A stretch of DNA of 64,000 bases, from assembly GCA_028280195.1 (NCBI GenBank), contig JANQMH010000021.1, forward strand, positions 62,001-126,000, given 5' to 3'. The notes beneath the pieces were generated by a model. That model worked only from the letters and a program-made list of their open reading frames with translations. It did not search any database and had not been told where the DNA came from. Each line of letters begins with the position of its first letter. The stretch's first letter is position 1. The position numbers were made by a program, and so were the translations under genes. Of this stretch, positions 37,127 to 45,196 are shown piece by piece. This DNA comes from Exilibacterium sp. Its GTDB lineage: Bacteria; Pseudomonadota; Gammaproteobacteria; Pseudomonadales; Cellvibrionaceae.

Positions 37127-37729
37127 ATGAAACTGTATTATTGCCCTCCTGCGGTTTCGATAGCTCCGCTGATTGCAGCGTTGGAGTTAGGCCTCAGTAT
37201 AGCGCTTGAATATGTCGATCTGGAAAGCAAAAAAACGAAATCCGGGGAAGATCTGTTTACCATTAACCCTAAAGGGTTGGTACCGGTTTTAAAGCTGGAT
37301 AATGGTAAGAGACTGACAGAAACATCAGCCATACTGCAGTATATCGCGGGCCTGAAGCCTGAATCTGGTTTAAGTGCGGTGGTCGGTACCCCTGATTACT
37401 ATCGTATTATGGAATGGATGGCCTATTTTGCCTCTGAAATTCACAAGTTATTTACACTGTTGTTCTGGGAGATCGATGACAGGGCTAAGAAAGAAGTGGC
37501 CCGGCGGATTCTGCAGAAGTTTGACTTTATTGAGGCTGCTCTCGCGGATAAGGATTATCTGGTGTCAAACCGTTACTCAATTGCCGACCTCTATTTATAT
37601 GCGGTGATTCGCGGCCTGCATTTAATCGAAGTCGATATGGCACTTTATCCCCGTGTGGCGGCTTTTAAGGTGCGCATCGAAGGGAGGCCGGCAGTCGTTG
37701 AGGCGCTGGAACGGCATAGTATGACTTAA
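37127..37729 (+). CDS. glutathione S-transferase-like protein
   Basis: 200 residues: thioredoxin-like N-terminal domain (about 1-80, LVPVLKLDNG and LTETSAILQYIA with the cis-Pro and the Glu-Thr/Ser glutathione site) and an alpha-helical C-terminal domain (SNRYSIADLYLYAVIRG). In beta-class GSTs the N-terminal segment is GACSLAP; here it is PAVSIAPL, so the catalytic Cys10 is Val. The likely start is 37127. It closes the island's plus-strand genes and may detoxify or isomerise an intermediate. Confidence 0.8.
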   Translation: MKLYYCPPAVSIAPLIAALELGLSIALEYVDLESKKTKSGEDLFTINPKGLVPVLKLDNGKRLTETSAILQYIAGLKPESGLSAVVGTPDYYRIMEWMAYFASEIHKLFTLLFWEIDDRAKKEVARRILQKFDFIEAALADKDYLVSNRYSIADLYLYAVIRGLHLIEVDMALYPRVAAFKVRIEGRPAVVEALERHSMT

Positions 37730-37777
37730 CAGTGTCGTCGTTTGCAGGTATATGACGTTTTTAAAATTTATGATTTT

Positions 37778-38272
37778 TTAAAAAACAATGTACGAATTTT
37801 TACTTGTCGTACTGTCTGATCCACAGCTGCAGATAACTGAAGTGATATTTAAATCACACAGGTCCATGATGAAATCATCCGGGTGGATAGCTCTGATATT
37901 ATAAGGTTCCAGAGCTTCATCCGGGAAGTCTTTTAGATTGTAGATAACGATCACCTCCGCTCGGGTCTGAATAGCAGCGGCGACAACGTGGCGGTCATTC
38001 GGGTCAGGTAAGATGATACCAGGTATTAATGATTCATAGCCTTCGACCAAGCAACCGGGAATGTGTCTATTCATCATTGCTTTAACGCTTTGAAGTTTTT
38101 CCTCGGTAAGATCTGGCCGTTTTCTAAGAACGCCTCGAATCCACTCACGATGAATATCATTCGACCAACGGGCACGAAAATGCCCTGAAAGCGCTAAATA
38201 CATTAACAGGCTTCTAAGCTCCGCGGGATAGAGAACGCAGGCATCATAAACAGCCGTAAAGTGAGAACTTAT
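37778..38272 (-). CDS. PIN-domain toxin of a TA pair, non-canonical ATA start or start-codon loss
   Basis: PIN-like RNase. The first canonical ATG, at 38203, would remove the N-terminal strand, but the same frame is open further upstream and encodes SHFTAVYDACVLYP then AELRSLL, the standard PIN start with the first catalytic Asp (residue 10 from 38272). The only codon available next to the antitoxin stop is ATA (38272-38270), overlapping the antitoxin TAA as ATAA. A canonical ATGA overlap would differ by one base. Later acidic residues DPNDRHVVAAA match the family. Either the start is ATA or the toxin has lost its start codon. Confidence 0.7.
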   Translation of the reverse strand: MSSHFTAVYDACVLYPAELRSLLMYLALSGHFRARWSNDIHREWIRGVLRKRPDLTEEKLQSVKAMMNRHIPGCLVEGYESLIPGIILPDPNDRHVVAAAIQTRAEVIVIYNLKDFPDEALEPYNIRAIHPDDFIMDLCDLNITSVICSCGSDSTTSKNSYIVF

Positions 38273-38727
38273 TTGTAGCCTAAACCCAGTTCCTGGTCCA
38301 GATCAGACAGCTCCTCCAGTGCTGCGAGGCGTTGAGCCCCCAGATTTGCTAGATAATCTCGAACATCTGTGAATTTCACCTTGCGCCGGTTACCGGTACG
38401 GGTATAGGGCATTACTTCATCATCCAGCATCTTAATGAAGGTGGGACGGGATACATTCAGCATGTCCGCTGCTTCCTGGGTGGTTAGCTCGGCATGAACC
38501 GGCACCAGCTTAACCGAGTTACCTTCCCCCAGCTCAGTTAACACATCAACCAGAAGCCTTAGAGCTTGACGGGGAATTTGGACGACTTGGTGCTCTGACT
38601 GAGGGTCGCCTATGGAGAGGGTTTGGGTATCTGCTTTGGTTTTCAGGAAGGTAGATAACTCTCGACTACAGGCTTTGGCCAAGGCGGCTTCTTCAGCCGT
38701 TGGCAGGTGGTCTTGTAGCGATTGCAT
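38269..38727 (-). CDS. HTH (excisionase-type) antitoxin of the PIN pair
   Basis: 152 residues from the ATG at 38727, which has GAGG 8 nt upstream (an ATG at 38751 has AGG too close). The HTH_17/excisionase domain (about 75-125) reads LTTQEAADMLNVSRPTFIKM, MPYTRTGNRRKV and DVRDYLANL. It encodes the partner of the downstream PIN toxin and should bind the operators at 38765-38805. The stop TAA is shared with the toxin's overlap codon. Confidence 0.8.
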   Translation of the reverse strand: MQSLQDHLPTAEEAALAKACSRELSTFLKTKADTQTLSIGDPQSEHQVVQIPRQALRLLVDVLTELGEGNSVKLVPVHAELTTQEAADMLNVSRPTFIKMLDDEVMPYTRTGNRRKVKFTDVRDYLANLGAQRLAALEELSDLDQELGLGYK

Positions 38728-38764
38728 GGCTTTTGCCTCAGGAAATATCATCCTGCGGAATTAT

Positions 38765-38805
38765 CCGAAATATTCGAAAGTCTGTCAAGATTCGAAATAT
38801 TCGAA
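38765..38805. promoter_or_regulatory. twin operators of the PIN/HTH TA pair
   Basis: CCGAAATATTCGAA (38765-38778) and TTCGAAATATTCGAA (38791-38805) are two copies of a TTCGAA-ATA-TTCGAA element, 26 bp apart and 38-78 nt upstream of the antitoxin ATG. A typical autoregulatory layout for TA operons. Confidence 0.7.
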
Positions 38806-39060
38806 ATTGCCATTAGAGGACAGCTAAAGGTAATTAATGACTAGAAACTCGCGCAACTGCTACAAGAGAATTTCTAGTCCTTTTAACTACTTGATAAACA
38901 AAAGAAAAATAAGAATCAGGCCAATCCACCATCAGGGTAATGGCGAAGTGTACCTATCTAAAAATTTCATAAATCAATATGTCAGAGAAATAGCTGCTTG
39001 TACCGAGGTTGCGGTCGCAGGTATGGAAGGGTTTTTCGGGAGCGGACTATAGTTCTTCAA

Positions 39061-39139
39061 AAATACGACACTAACCCTGATAATATTATAGGTAATTCAA
39101 TTATATATCAGCTAGTTATGCATAATTAGTGTCGTGTTT
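39061..39139. promoter_or_regulatory. inverted repeat upstream of the AbiE-type pair
   Basis: AAATACGACACTAA (39061-39074) and TTAGTGTCGTGTTT (39126-39139) are 13/14 inverted repeats, 51 nt apart, ending 61 nt before the AbiEi-like ATG. AbiEi antitoxins are known to repress through inverted repeats in their own promoter, so this is probably the operator. The rest of the 38.8-39.2 kb stretch has no gene I can support. Confidence 0.7.
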
Positions 39140-39200
39140 TTGTGCTTGATGTACTGATATGACATAGTTAATATATAACCGGTTTGCCGGTGTTAGTGAT

Positions 39201-39617
39201 ATGAAGAACAGTCCACTCAAACAAAAGATTACCCAGCGTCTCAAGCGCTCCAAACGGGAGGTGTTTTTGCGCTCGGATTTTGCCGACTTTGGCGGCTATG
39301 ACCAGGTTGGTCGAGCACTCAAGCAACTGGTCGATGAAGGAAAGTTAGTTCGTATCGGCAAGGGGCTGTATACCCGCGCTCGGCCATCTGCAGTCACAGG
39401 TAAACCGACCATCGCAGTACCTGGAGGATTTAAGGCGGCTTCCCGTGCTGCCTTGACCCGTCTTGGTTACAAGTGGAAGCCGGATATTGCGGAGCAGCGC
39501 TATAACCAGGGTGAGACAACTCAAATCTCTGCTTCAGCAGGAGTTGTTGTTCAGGGACGGCTAAGCCGGAAAATCGGCTTTGGTAACCAGTCCCTTCAGT
39601 ATCAAACGAAGCCCTAG
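39201..39617 (+). CDS. AbiEi-like antitoxin (DUF6088 type)
   Basis: 138 residues. An N-terminal winged-helix-like region (KREVFLRSDFADFGGYDQVG) and LVDEGKLVRIGKGLYTRAR, the hallmark of AbiEi/DUF6088 antitoxins. Transcriptional repressor and antitoxin of the following nucleotidyltransferase. It is shorter than many AbiEi proteins, whose C-terminal domain is larger. It ends 13 nt before the toxin gene. Confidence 0.75.
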   Translation: MKNSPLKQKITQRLKRSKREVFLRSDFADFGGYDQVGRALKQLVDEGKLVRIGKGLYTRARPSAVTGKPTIAVPGGFKAASRAALTRLGYKWKPDIAEQRYNQGETTQISASAGVVVQGRLSRKIGFGNQSLQYQTKP

Positions 39618-39630
39618 CTAAGGAGAGCAC

Positions 39631-40776
39631 ATGGAAGTGACAAGGAAACTGGTTGAAGACGTTGCTGCTGAGTTGGGTATCAACGAACCCTCCCTGGTTG
39701 AAAAAGACTTCCATGTCGTTCATGCCCTTTCTCTACTGGCTGATTTCCACTCTCCCAATTTTGAACTTGTCTTTGCGGGTGGCACCTGTCTTTCAAAAAC
39801 ATTTGCCACTTTGCAGCGTATGTCCGAAGACGTTGATCTTAAAATATTGCTGACAAAGCAAGGTTTAAAATTGAACAACAGTGAGCGCCGTAGAGAATTA
39901 AGTATGCTTAAACACAATGTTCAGCAGTTGTTGGAGAGTGGCGAATTCACTATCTCCAGCAAGGTTGCCCATAATCAGAATCAGTATATCGAGTTTGAAA
40001 TTATTTACCCTGCAATGTTTGATGTGAGTGATGCTTTACGCCCAAACATTAAAATCGAACTGACGGTTTGTAATTATGACTGTGACCGGGAAGATAAAGC
40101 GGTTACATCGTTAATTGCTCAGGTAATAGGTGATATGCCTGAGGTTGAGGCTTTTTCCTGCATTAACGTGAAATATACTGCTGCCGAAAAACTGGTTTCA
40201 CTACTACGCAGAACGGCGGCTAGCCTTCGCGGTATCGATGAGTGGTCTGATGATGCACTCATTCGACATCTCTATGATCTGCATGTTATCAATAGAGAAA
40301 CAATTCTGACAGCAGGTTTTATTCGTCTTGTGCATGAGACTGTAGTTAGTGACGGCAAGCAGTTTGCCAACAAGTATAAAGAATTTTTTGATAATCCCGA
40401 AGAAGAACTAAAAAAATCTTTGGCTGCTCTAAATAATCAGAGTCAGTATCGGCAGCAGTACGAACGTTTTCTTGGACCGTTGGTGTATGCACAGAAGAAG
40501 CCGACCTATGCTGAAGTACTGATCACATTGAATTCACTGGCTGAGGGAGTATGGGGGTCTAAGATATTGCCTGCTGATATTTCAGAAAACGCCCCAAGTA
40601 TTGGCGTACCTGGTTGGAATTTTTATTGTCAGGATGTCGCCGGAGGAAAATATCAGGGTGTCGCGAAGAAGATTAATAAAAACGGCACTACCACAAGGAT
40701 GTATGGATATATATCCACTGAAAAGCAGTTGGCTATTGATAAAACCATATCTTTGATTCGCAGAATAAATAGTTAG
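39631..40776 (+). CDS. AbiEii-type nucleotidyltransferase toxin
   Basis: 381 residues. Nucleotidyltransferase core with FAGGTCLSKTFATLQRMSED and VDLKI: the GG-T-S-K-SEDVDL signature of AbiEii/AbiGii toxins with the metal-binding Asp-x-Asp as EDVDL. An alpha-helical C-terminal part follows (about 150-381). Toxins of this group act on tRNA or nucleotides and give phage resistance by abortive infection (type IV TA). Together with the gene upstream it forms a complete system. AAGGAG lies before the ATG. Confidence 0.82.
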   Translation: MEVTRKLVEDVAAELGINEPSLVEKDFHVVHALSLLADFHSPNFELVFAGGTCLSKTFATLQRMSEDVDLKILLTKQGLKLNNSERRRELSMLKHNVQQLLESGEFTISSKVAHNQNQYIEFEIIYPAMFDVSDALRPNIKIELTVCNYDCDREDKAVTSLIAQVIGDMPEVEAFSCINVKYTAAEKLVSLLRRTAASLRGIDEWSDDALIRHLYDLHVINRETILTAGFIRLVHETVVSDGKQFANKYKEFFDNPEEELKKSLAALNNQSQYRQQYERFLGPLVYAQKKPTYAEVLITLNSLAEGVWGSKILPADISENAPSIGVPGWNFYCQDVAGGKYQGVAKKINKNGTTTRMYGYISTEKQLAIDKTISLIRRINS

Positions 40777-41066
40777 GTGGATTTTTAAAACTATACACGC
40801 CAGGGGTCATAATAAATACAGATAATAAACTATTTAACTATTTGGTCTTACAAAAACCTATCCAGCAAGCGATTTGAACTGATCAAACCTTTTGCTTGAA
40901 GGTAGGCTATCACTGATTAGGCCGCAGTTTTTATGTCAACTTCCCACTAGAAGTGCTTACTCTGTGGTCCATTGCCGGCACAGAGCTATCGGTAGCTCTT
41001 ACCGGAAGCTATGAGTTATATGAAGCATGAACATATACAAATAGGCAGTCCCGGCGCCTAAGCAGG
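40777..41066. other. intergenic region, nothing recognised
   Basis: 290 nt between the AbiEii stop and the minus-strand regulator's stop. AT-rich. I find no clear hairpin, repeat or tRNA-like end, and no attachment-site duplication. Confidence 0.5.
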
Positions 41067-41987
41067 CTAAAAAGCTAGTTCGGTATAGTTGCCATATATA
41101 TAGCCTTTCACAACACCGCAAATCGTGTAGTCAGCGCCGTTCAGTACCGGATAGTGCTGATTGAAGGCACAAAGGCTTACCCGATCTCCCTGTTTGGCGT
41201 ATTGACGAATTATCGCCTCACCACCGCCTTTCGGCGCAACGATGACAAATTGCCCATTACTTGGCTGAATAGTGGTGTCGACTGCGATAGTGGCGCCCAG
41301 GGGAATGGATTCGCGGCGATATGAGTCAAACATGGCCTCTGACCAAACTTGCAATGCATAGCCGTTACTACCGATATCAAACTTGACTTGGACTAGCTGT
41401 CTTAGCTCAGCTGGCTTTTCCTTTGGCCATTTGGCGGCATGAGACCAGGAGATTATCGGTAAAATTTTGCGGGATATCGCACACGTTTTCCCGAGAGCAG
41501 GATGCTCTCTATCACTGTCTACAGCGCTATACTGTGCGCAGATTTCATCTTTAACTGTATGCCCGGACTTTGTCTCAGCGGGCCCTTTATCCGGTGTTTC
41601 CCGGGAGCCGGTAACAGGGAGTTCATCATTTCCCGCTTTTGAATACGTTTTCGATAACTCTTTGATATGCGCTATAAAACGGTAGCCTCGACTGTGTACG
41701 GTTTCAATGAACAGCGGACTTTTAGCGTCGTCTTTCAAAGCCGATCGAAGACTCCTCACTGCATGAGAGATGGCCTCGTCGGTAACGACTTTTCCATGCC
41801 AGACATACTGCAGTAAATCGTCTTTCCTGACCATTTCATGTGGCTTTGATAGAAAATGCTGGAGCAGGTTCCACTGCAGTTTCGTGAGTGGTACATATTG
41901 GTTGTCTTTATCATACAAACCTTCCGCCACCATATCTATCTTATAAGTGCACTCACCACTTGATATCCAAATATCGTTCTCCAGCAT
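41067..41987 (-). CDS. winged-helix regulator fused to a degenerate LexA/CI-like (S24) domain
   Basis: 306 residues. An OmpR/ToxR-type winged helix (about 8-107: YVPLTKLQWNLLQHFLSKPH, DEAISHAVRSLRSALKDD, IETVHSRGYRF) is followed by a linker (108-175) and a domain resembling the C-terminus of phage CI/LexA (176-300: ILPIISWSHAAKWP, GYALQVWSEAMFD, NGQFVIVAPKGGG, GVVKGYIY). The usual autocleavage residues are gone: the site A-G is A184-A185, the nucleophile Ser is A218, and the Lys is R261. It is probably a dimerisation module rather than a protease. A 51-residue membrane protein gene precedes it by 2 nt. Confidence 0.72.
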   Translation of the reverse strand: MLENDIWISSGECTYKIDMVAEGLYDKDNQYVPLTKLQWNLLQHFLSKPHEMVRKDDLLQYVWHGKVVTDEAISHAVRSLRSALKDDAKSPLFIETVHSRGYRFIAHIKELSKTYSKAGNDELPVTGSRETPDKGPAETKSGHTVKDEICAQYSAVDSDREHPALGKTCAISRKILPIISWSHAAKWPKEKPAELRQLVQVKFDIGSNGYALQVWSEAMFDSYRRESIPLGATIAVDTTIQPSNGQFVIVAPKGGGEAIIRQYAKQGDRVSLCAFNQHYPVLNGADYTICGVVKGYIYGNYTELAF

Positions 41988-41989
41988 GT

Positions 41990-42145
41990 TTACAACCCGA
42001 GATTCAGTACTGTTATTGGTAAAATATTATGAGCATAGTAAATGGCAGCTTGTATTAAGCTCATTAACCAGATTACCGCCAGTTTGCTAAGGGCTGTTGC
42101 TACAATATTTGTTAAGATCTTTTTCCATCTTTTTATTCTGTTCAT
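41990..42145 (-). CDS. small membrane protein, 51 residues
   Basis: The ATG at 42145 has GGAGG 6 nt upstream. A basic N-terminus (MNRIKRWKK) is followed by one hydrophobic helix (about 14-40) and a second short hydrophobic end. The stop is 2 nt before the winged-helix regulator's ATG, so the two are translated together. It may be a sensor or modulator for that regulator, but no family is recognisable. The frame is open further upstream without a good start. Confidence 0.6.
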   Translation of the reverse strand: MNRIKRWKKILTNIVATALSKLAVIWLMSLIQAAIYYAHNILPITVLNLGL

Positions 42146-42354
42146 TTCTGCCTCCGGCTTAATACTTCGAAAGGTAATAAGAGTGGCAGAATATCTAAGC
42201 GAGTTCTCGGAAGACAATCGAATCGATATCGAAAATTTTCCACTGGGCTTTTGTGAAAAGTAAAGCGAAAATAGACAACTATTCAACCACAGCGGGCCAA
42301 TGCTCATTACTGATCGACTGCAGTTTCGCTGCCCATTTGCCAACTGCCGTTGAT

Positions 42355-42436
42355 TAGAAGCTGTTTCATAGCTCTCGACCTGCGGCGGCGTTTATCACTC
42401 GCCCCGCCATGGCCGGGAGTTGTGCAACGGCTTTTA
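42355..42436. repeat. 82-bp imperfect palindromic repeat, copy 1
   Basis: Starts TAGAAGC (42355) and ends GCTTTTA (42436). The reverse complement matches the element at 56413-56494 at 63 of 82 positions without gaps (hand count). The ends are inverted repeats and the centre is GC-rich. It lies in the 309-nt gap between the small membrane-protein gene and the LuxR-type gene. A REP- or MITE-like element is the likely class. Confidence 0.7.
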
Positions 42437-42454
42437 GTCGACTGTAAAATCCAC

Positions 42455-43294
42455 CTAGCTTCCCTTGTCTGGATCTCTTAACTTAATCAAGCCTTCGCGC
42501 AATGCTTTGGTGATTGCTCCGGTCGTTGTCTTGCAATTCAGTATGTCCCTTAGGTCTGCAGTATACTTTTTTATTGACGCTTCACTAATGCACAATATCT
42601 GCGCAGCTTGCTTGAGGTTAACATCGTTGTTAGCCAGCACGTCTAAGACTTTGAAGCATCGATATGGTATTTGTATTGTCGATTCCTGTTTGTGGCCAAA
42701 TAGGTTTTTAGAAAATTTATGTGCGCCAATATAATCTGTGGCTACGGCAATGGCCATTAACTCCTTTTCGTGTTTTTTAACGAGTTGTTTAAATCGGATC
42801 TTATCAATACTCTTGCAGGAGACAGTGAACAATCCTTTGGTTTGTTTGAAGCAGCTTTTTATCGGGATAAGAAAATGATCGTGATACCCATAGTGTCTGC
42901 TGAGCTTTTTTAACTCTTTATTGCTAACGAGGTACTCAGAGGGGTTCGTAACCTCATCCAGCCATGCATCGATTTCGTTTTTGAAGACCGGCTTGTCTCC
43001 GTTGCCCTGGGCGTATCTCAGCGAGCAGTCGTACTTTTGCAAACTGCTCTTGGTATAGTTTTCGATAAGGCTTTCCGGCATGGTGGTAAAAGGCGCACAG
43101 CTTTCACTTTCTTCCGCAAGATAAGTGATGCTGAAGTCGGTAAAGCTCAAGTCGCCAACCAGGTTTCTAACCGACTGGAAGAAATCTGGGAAGCTCGGTG
43201 CCAGGCCAAGTGTCAGTGGGGCCTTGAAGTCCGCTATGATTGCTGCCTGCTGGGTTTTAAGGCTCACGGCATCTTCTGGCCTTTGGTGATACAT
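42455..43294 (-). CDS. LuxR-family transcriptional regulator
   Basis: 279 residues. The C-terminal HTH (about 215-275) reads CFKVLDVLANNDVNLKQAAQ, LCISEASIKKYTADLRDIL. The N-terminal half has the length and loose pattern of an autoinducer-binding domain (DFSITYLAEE, YHDHFLIPIK) but the conserved ligand residues are not clearly present, so it may be a LuxR solo or have a different ligand. No adjacent luxI. AT-richer than the flanking clusters. Confidence 0.7.
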   Translation of the reverse strand: MYHQRPEDAVSLKTQQAAIIADFKAPLTLGLAPSFPDFFQSVRNLVGDLSFTDFSITYLAEESESCAPFTTMPESLIENYTKSSLQKYDCSLRYAQGNGDKPVFKNEIDAWLDEVTNPSEYLVSNKELKKLSRHYGYHDHFLIPIKSCFKQTKGLFTVSCKSIDKIRFKQLVKKHEKELMAIAVATDYIGAHKFSKNLFGHKQESTIQIPYRCFKVLDVLANNDVNLKQAAQILCISEASIKKYTADLRDILNCKTTTGAITKALREGLIKLRDPDKGS

Positions 43295-43618
43295 AAGGTT
43301 GCTCTGTTTGCCTCTGAATAAATCTAGTTATATGGGTATCACGCGCGAGACTATCTATCACTCATGCTTATAGAGGTATATTCATTATATGAATTTGTAT
43401 GCTAATGGCCAGCTTTATAGAACTAATTATTATATATATTGCCATATATAATAGCGCGATGATGAATAGCAGTATGCTTTAGTGTATTGACTTCCTGGTA
43501 ACCGGCCTATTTTCCCATGCAGGTTGCGCAATTAGTGTACTTATAGTGATAGTGGTTAATACGGCGGGCAGTGCCGTCGGCATATGGGTGAGGTGCTGAT
43601 CAGGTGGAGCCGGGCCGC
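43295..43618. other. AT-rich intergenic region
   Basis: 324 nt between the LuxR-type start and the lipoprotein stop. It holds the LuxR promoter and a 9-bp inverted repeat, ATTATATAT (43429-43437) with ATATATAAT (43444-43452). No gene is supported. Confidence 0.5.
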
Positions 43619-44224
43619 TTACCCCGCCTCTGCAGCGCTTGCCGAGATAAGTGCTCGCTGGACTTCGACGGTGAATTGCCGCAGCAGCGCACTCATTACC
43701 GAAACCCTGCTTTCATAGCTTGACTCAACCTCGCCTGTGCGTGAAAAGTTGCCCGCCGCTATCACTGTTCCGCGCTGGTCCAGCCAGGCCCATATCGCTT
43801 CCAGGCGCGCACTGCCACTGAGCTGGGTATCGAAACGCAAGATATCAACCCGCAGTCGCATAAAAGGCTGTACATTGAGCATGCTCGGATGGTTGATATA
43901 CAGATAGCCGGAGTCGAGACTGGAGAAGTTTTTCAACAGTGCAATTTGAAATTCGTTTTCGATATTGCCGGCCCACTGCCTGCTATTGGAAACCTCGGCT
44001 TTAACCTCTGAGCTGCGCTCGATTATAGAAGGCCGTTTTAAATAGTCGGCAAAAGTAATCGGGCCGAGTGCAATCATCTTGATATTGTTCCGCAATAGTT
44101 TTTGATCCGGCAGTTGTGGCGAGGAAAGTAAGTAGTAGTCGGTATCAACCGACTTTCCGGAAGACACACAGCTTGCCAACACGGTACATAACAGCAGGGT
44201 GGGCAGTCGAAACAAAGTGCTCAT
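43619..44224 (-). CDS. PqiC-like ABC-transport auxiliary lipoprotein
   Basis: 201 residues. A signal peptide with lipobox LASC (Cys19) predicts an outer-membrane lipoprotein. The mature part has the DYYLLSSPQ opening and FDTQLSGSARLEAIWAW segment seen in PqiC/YmbA-type proteins that accompany MCE systems. Last gene of the four-gene operon; it links the periplasmic MCE protein to the outer membrane. Confidence 0.8.
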   Translation of the reverse strand: MSTLFRLPTLLLCTVLASCVSSGKSVDTDYYLLSSPQLPDQKLLRNNIKMIALGPITFADYLKRPSIIERSSEVKAEVSNSRQWAGNIENEFQIALLKNFSSLDSGYLYINHPSMLNVQPFMRLRVDILRFDTQLSGSARLEAIWAWLDQRGTVIAAGNFSRTGEVESSYESRVSVMSALLRQFTVEVQRALISASAAEAG

Positions 44225-44233
44225 AATCGTATC

Positions 44234-45196
44234 CTACGGTTGCTTGCCGGTTAACAGGGACTCCGGGTTGCGTTGCAGTGTTTCGGCCAATTGGCGCACT
44301 TGGTCGGCGGAGCGCTCAAAGGCATCCAGAGTCTGAATCAAGGCGACGCTGAGTTCCGATCCGGGTTGTATGGCATCTTGATAAGTCTTGAGAGCAGCCA
44401 TCGCCTGTTTCAGTGTGATATCCAGCAGGGCCAGCGATTCGGAGGCCGAACTGAGAGCGGGCTTCGCCGTATCGGCCGCTTCACTGATGGTATCGGCCAT
44501 CCGCCGCACAGACTTTGTGGCGGCCATTAACTCCGACGACAGACTCTCTTTATCGTTATCTATCGCCGACAAGATGCTGTTTAAGTGGGTGATGGCAGCG
44601 TTGAGCTGCCTGGCGGTGGAATGGGATTCCTCTGAGCTGAGGATATTGTTTAAGCCCTGGGCGATGGCTTTGAAATCGTCAACCAGATTTTGCAATACGT
44701 CCGCCACTATCTCGTAGTCGCTGGGTACAGTGGGAATTACCGGGTAATTGTATTTGCTCGGCAGGGAAAATTTCTCCAGCTCGTCAAAAAACTCCAGCTG
44801 CACTTGCAGCCGACCGGTAACCATGTTTTCGCTCACCAGTTGTGCGGCAACACCCTGGTCCACCAGCGCTTGTATCAGTGCCAGGTGTTCACTTTGGCTG
44901 ATCGTGTCGGTATCGTCGCTCTGGGGTACGATAATGCCGGTGACTCTGACAAAGATCCGGGTTTCCTTTTCGTCGAGTTCCAGGTTCATTGTCTGCACTT
45001 CACCGATTCTGACGCCGCGAAAGGTGATATAGGAACCAGTGGCCAGACCTTTGACATTGCCCTCAAAGGCCATCTCGACTTTTTGTTCCGCTTGGAACCA
45101 GTCGCCGGAACCAAATACCAGTAAGCCGGCTATTAGTACCGCGATGGCCCCGATGGTGAACAGCCCGATATTACGGGCACTTACTTGTTGAGACAT
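44234..45196 (-). CDS. MCE-domain (MlaD-like) periplasmic protein
   Basis: 320 residues, longer than E. coli MlaD (about 183). One transmembrane helix (about 10-29), an MCE domain (about 38-120: GLATGSYITFRGVRIGEVQ) and a long helical/coiled-coil C-terminal part (about 190-315). MCE proteins form rings that carry lipids between membranes. It begins inside the end of the ATPase gene (16-nt overlap). Confidence 0.88.
   Translation of the reverse strand: MSQQVSARNIGLFTIGAIAVLIAGLLVFGSGDWFQAEQKVEMAFEGNVKGLATGSYITFRGVRIGEVQTMNLELDEKETRIFVRVTGIIVPQSDDTDTISQSEHLALIQALVDQGVAAQLVSENMVTGRLQVQLEFFDELEKFSLPSKYNYPVIPTVPSDYEIVADVLQNLVDDFKAIAQGLNNILSSEESHSTARQLNAAITHLNSILSAIDNDKESLSSELMAATKSVRRMADTISEAADTAKPALSSASESLALLDITLKQAMAALKTYQDAIQPGSELSVALIQTLDAFERSADQVRQLAETLQRNPESLLTGKQP

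Noticed and set aside
38837-39052. 71-codon open frame next to the TA region
   Set aside because: No ribosome-binding site, no recognisable family, and low-complexity AT-rich composition.
39061-39139. Inverted repeat as a recombination or attachment site
   Set aside because: No integrase gene or direct repeat nearby; operator of the AbiE pair explains it better.
40777-41066. Possible tRNA or integration junction at the border of the AT-rich region
   Set aside because: No cloverleaf, no CCA end and no flanking direct repeat could be seen.
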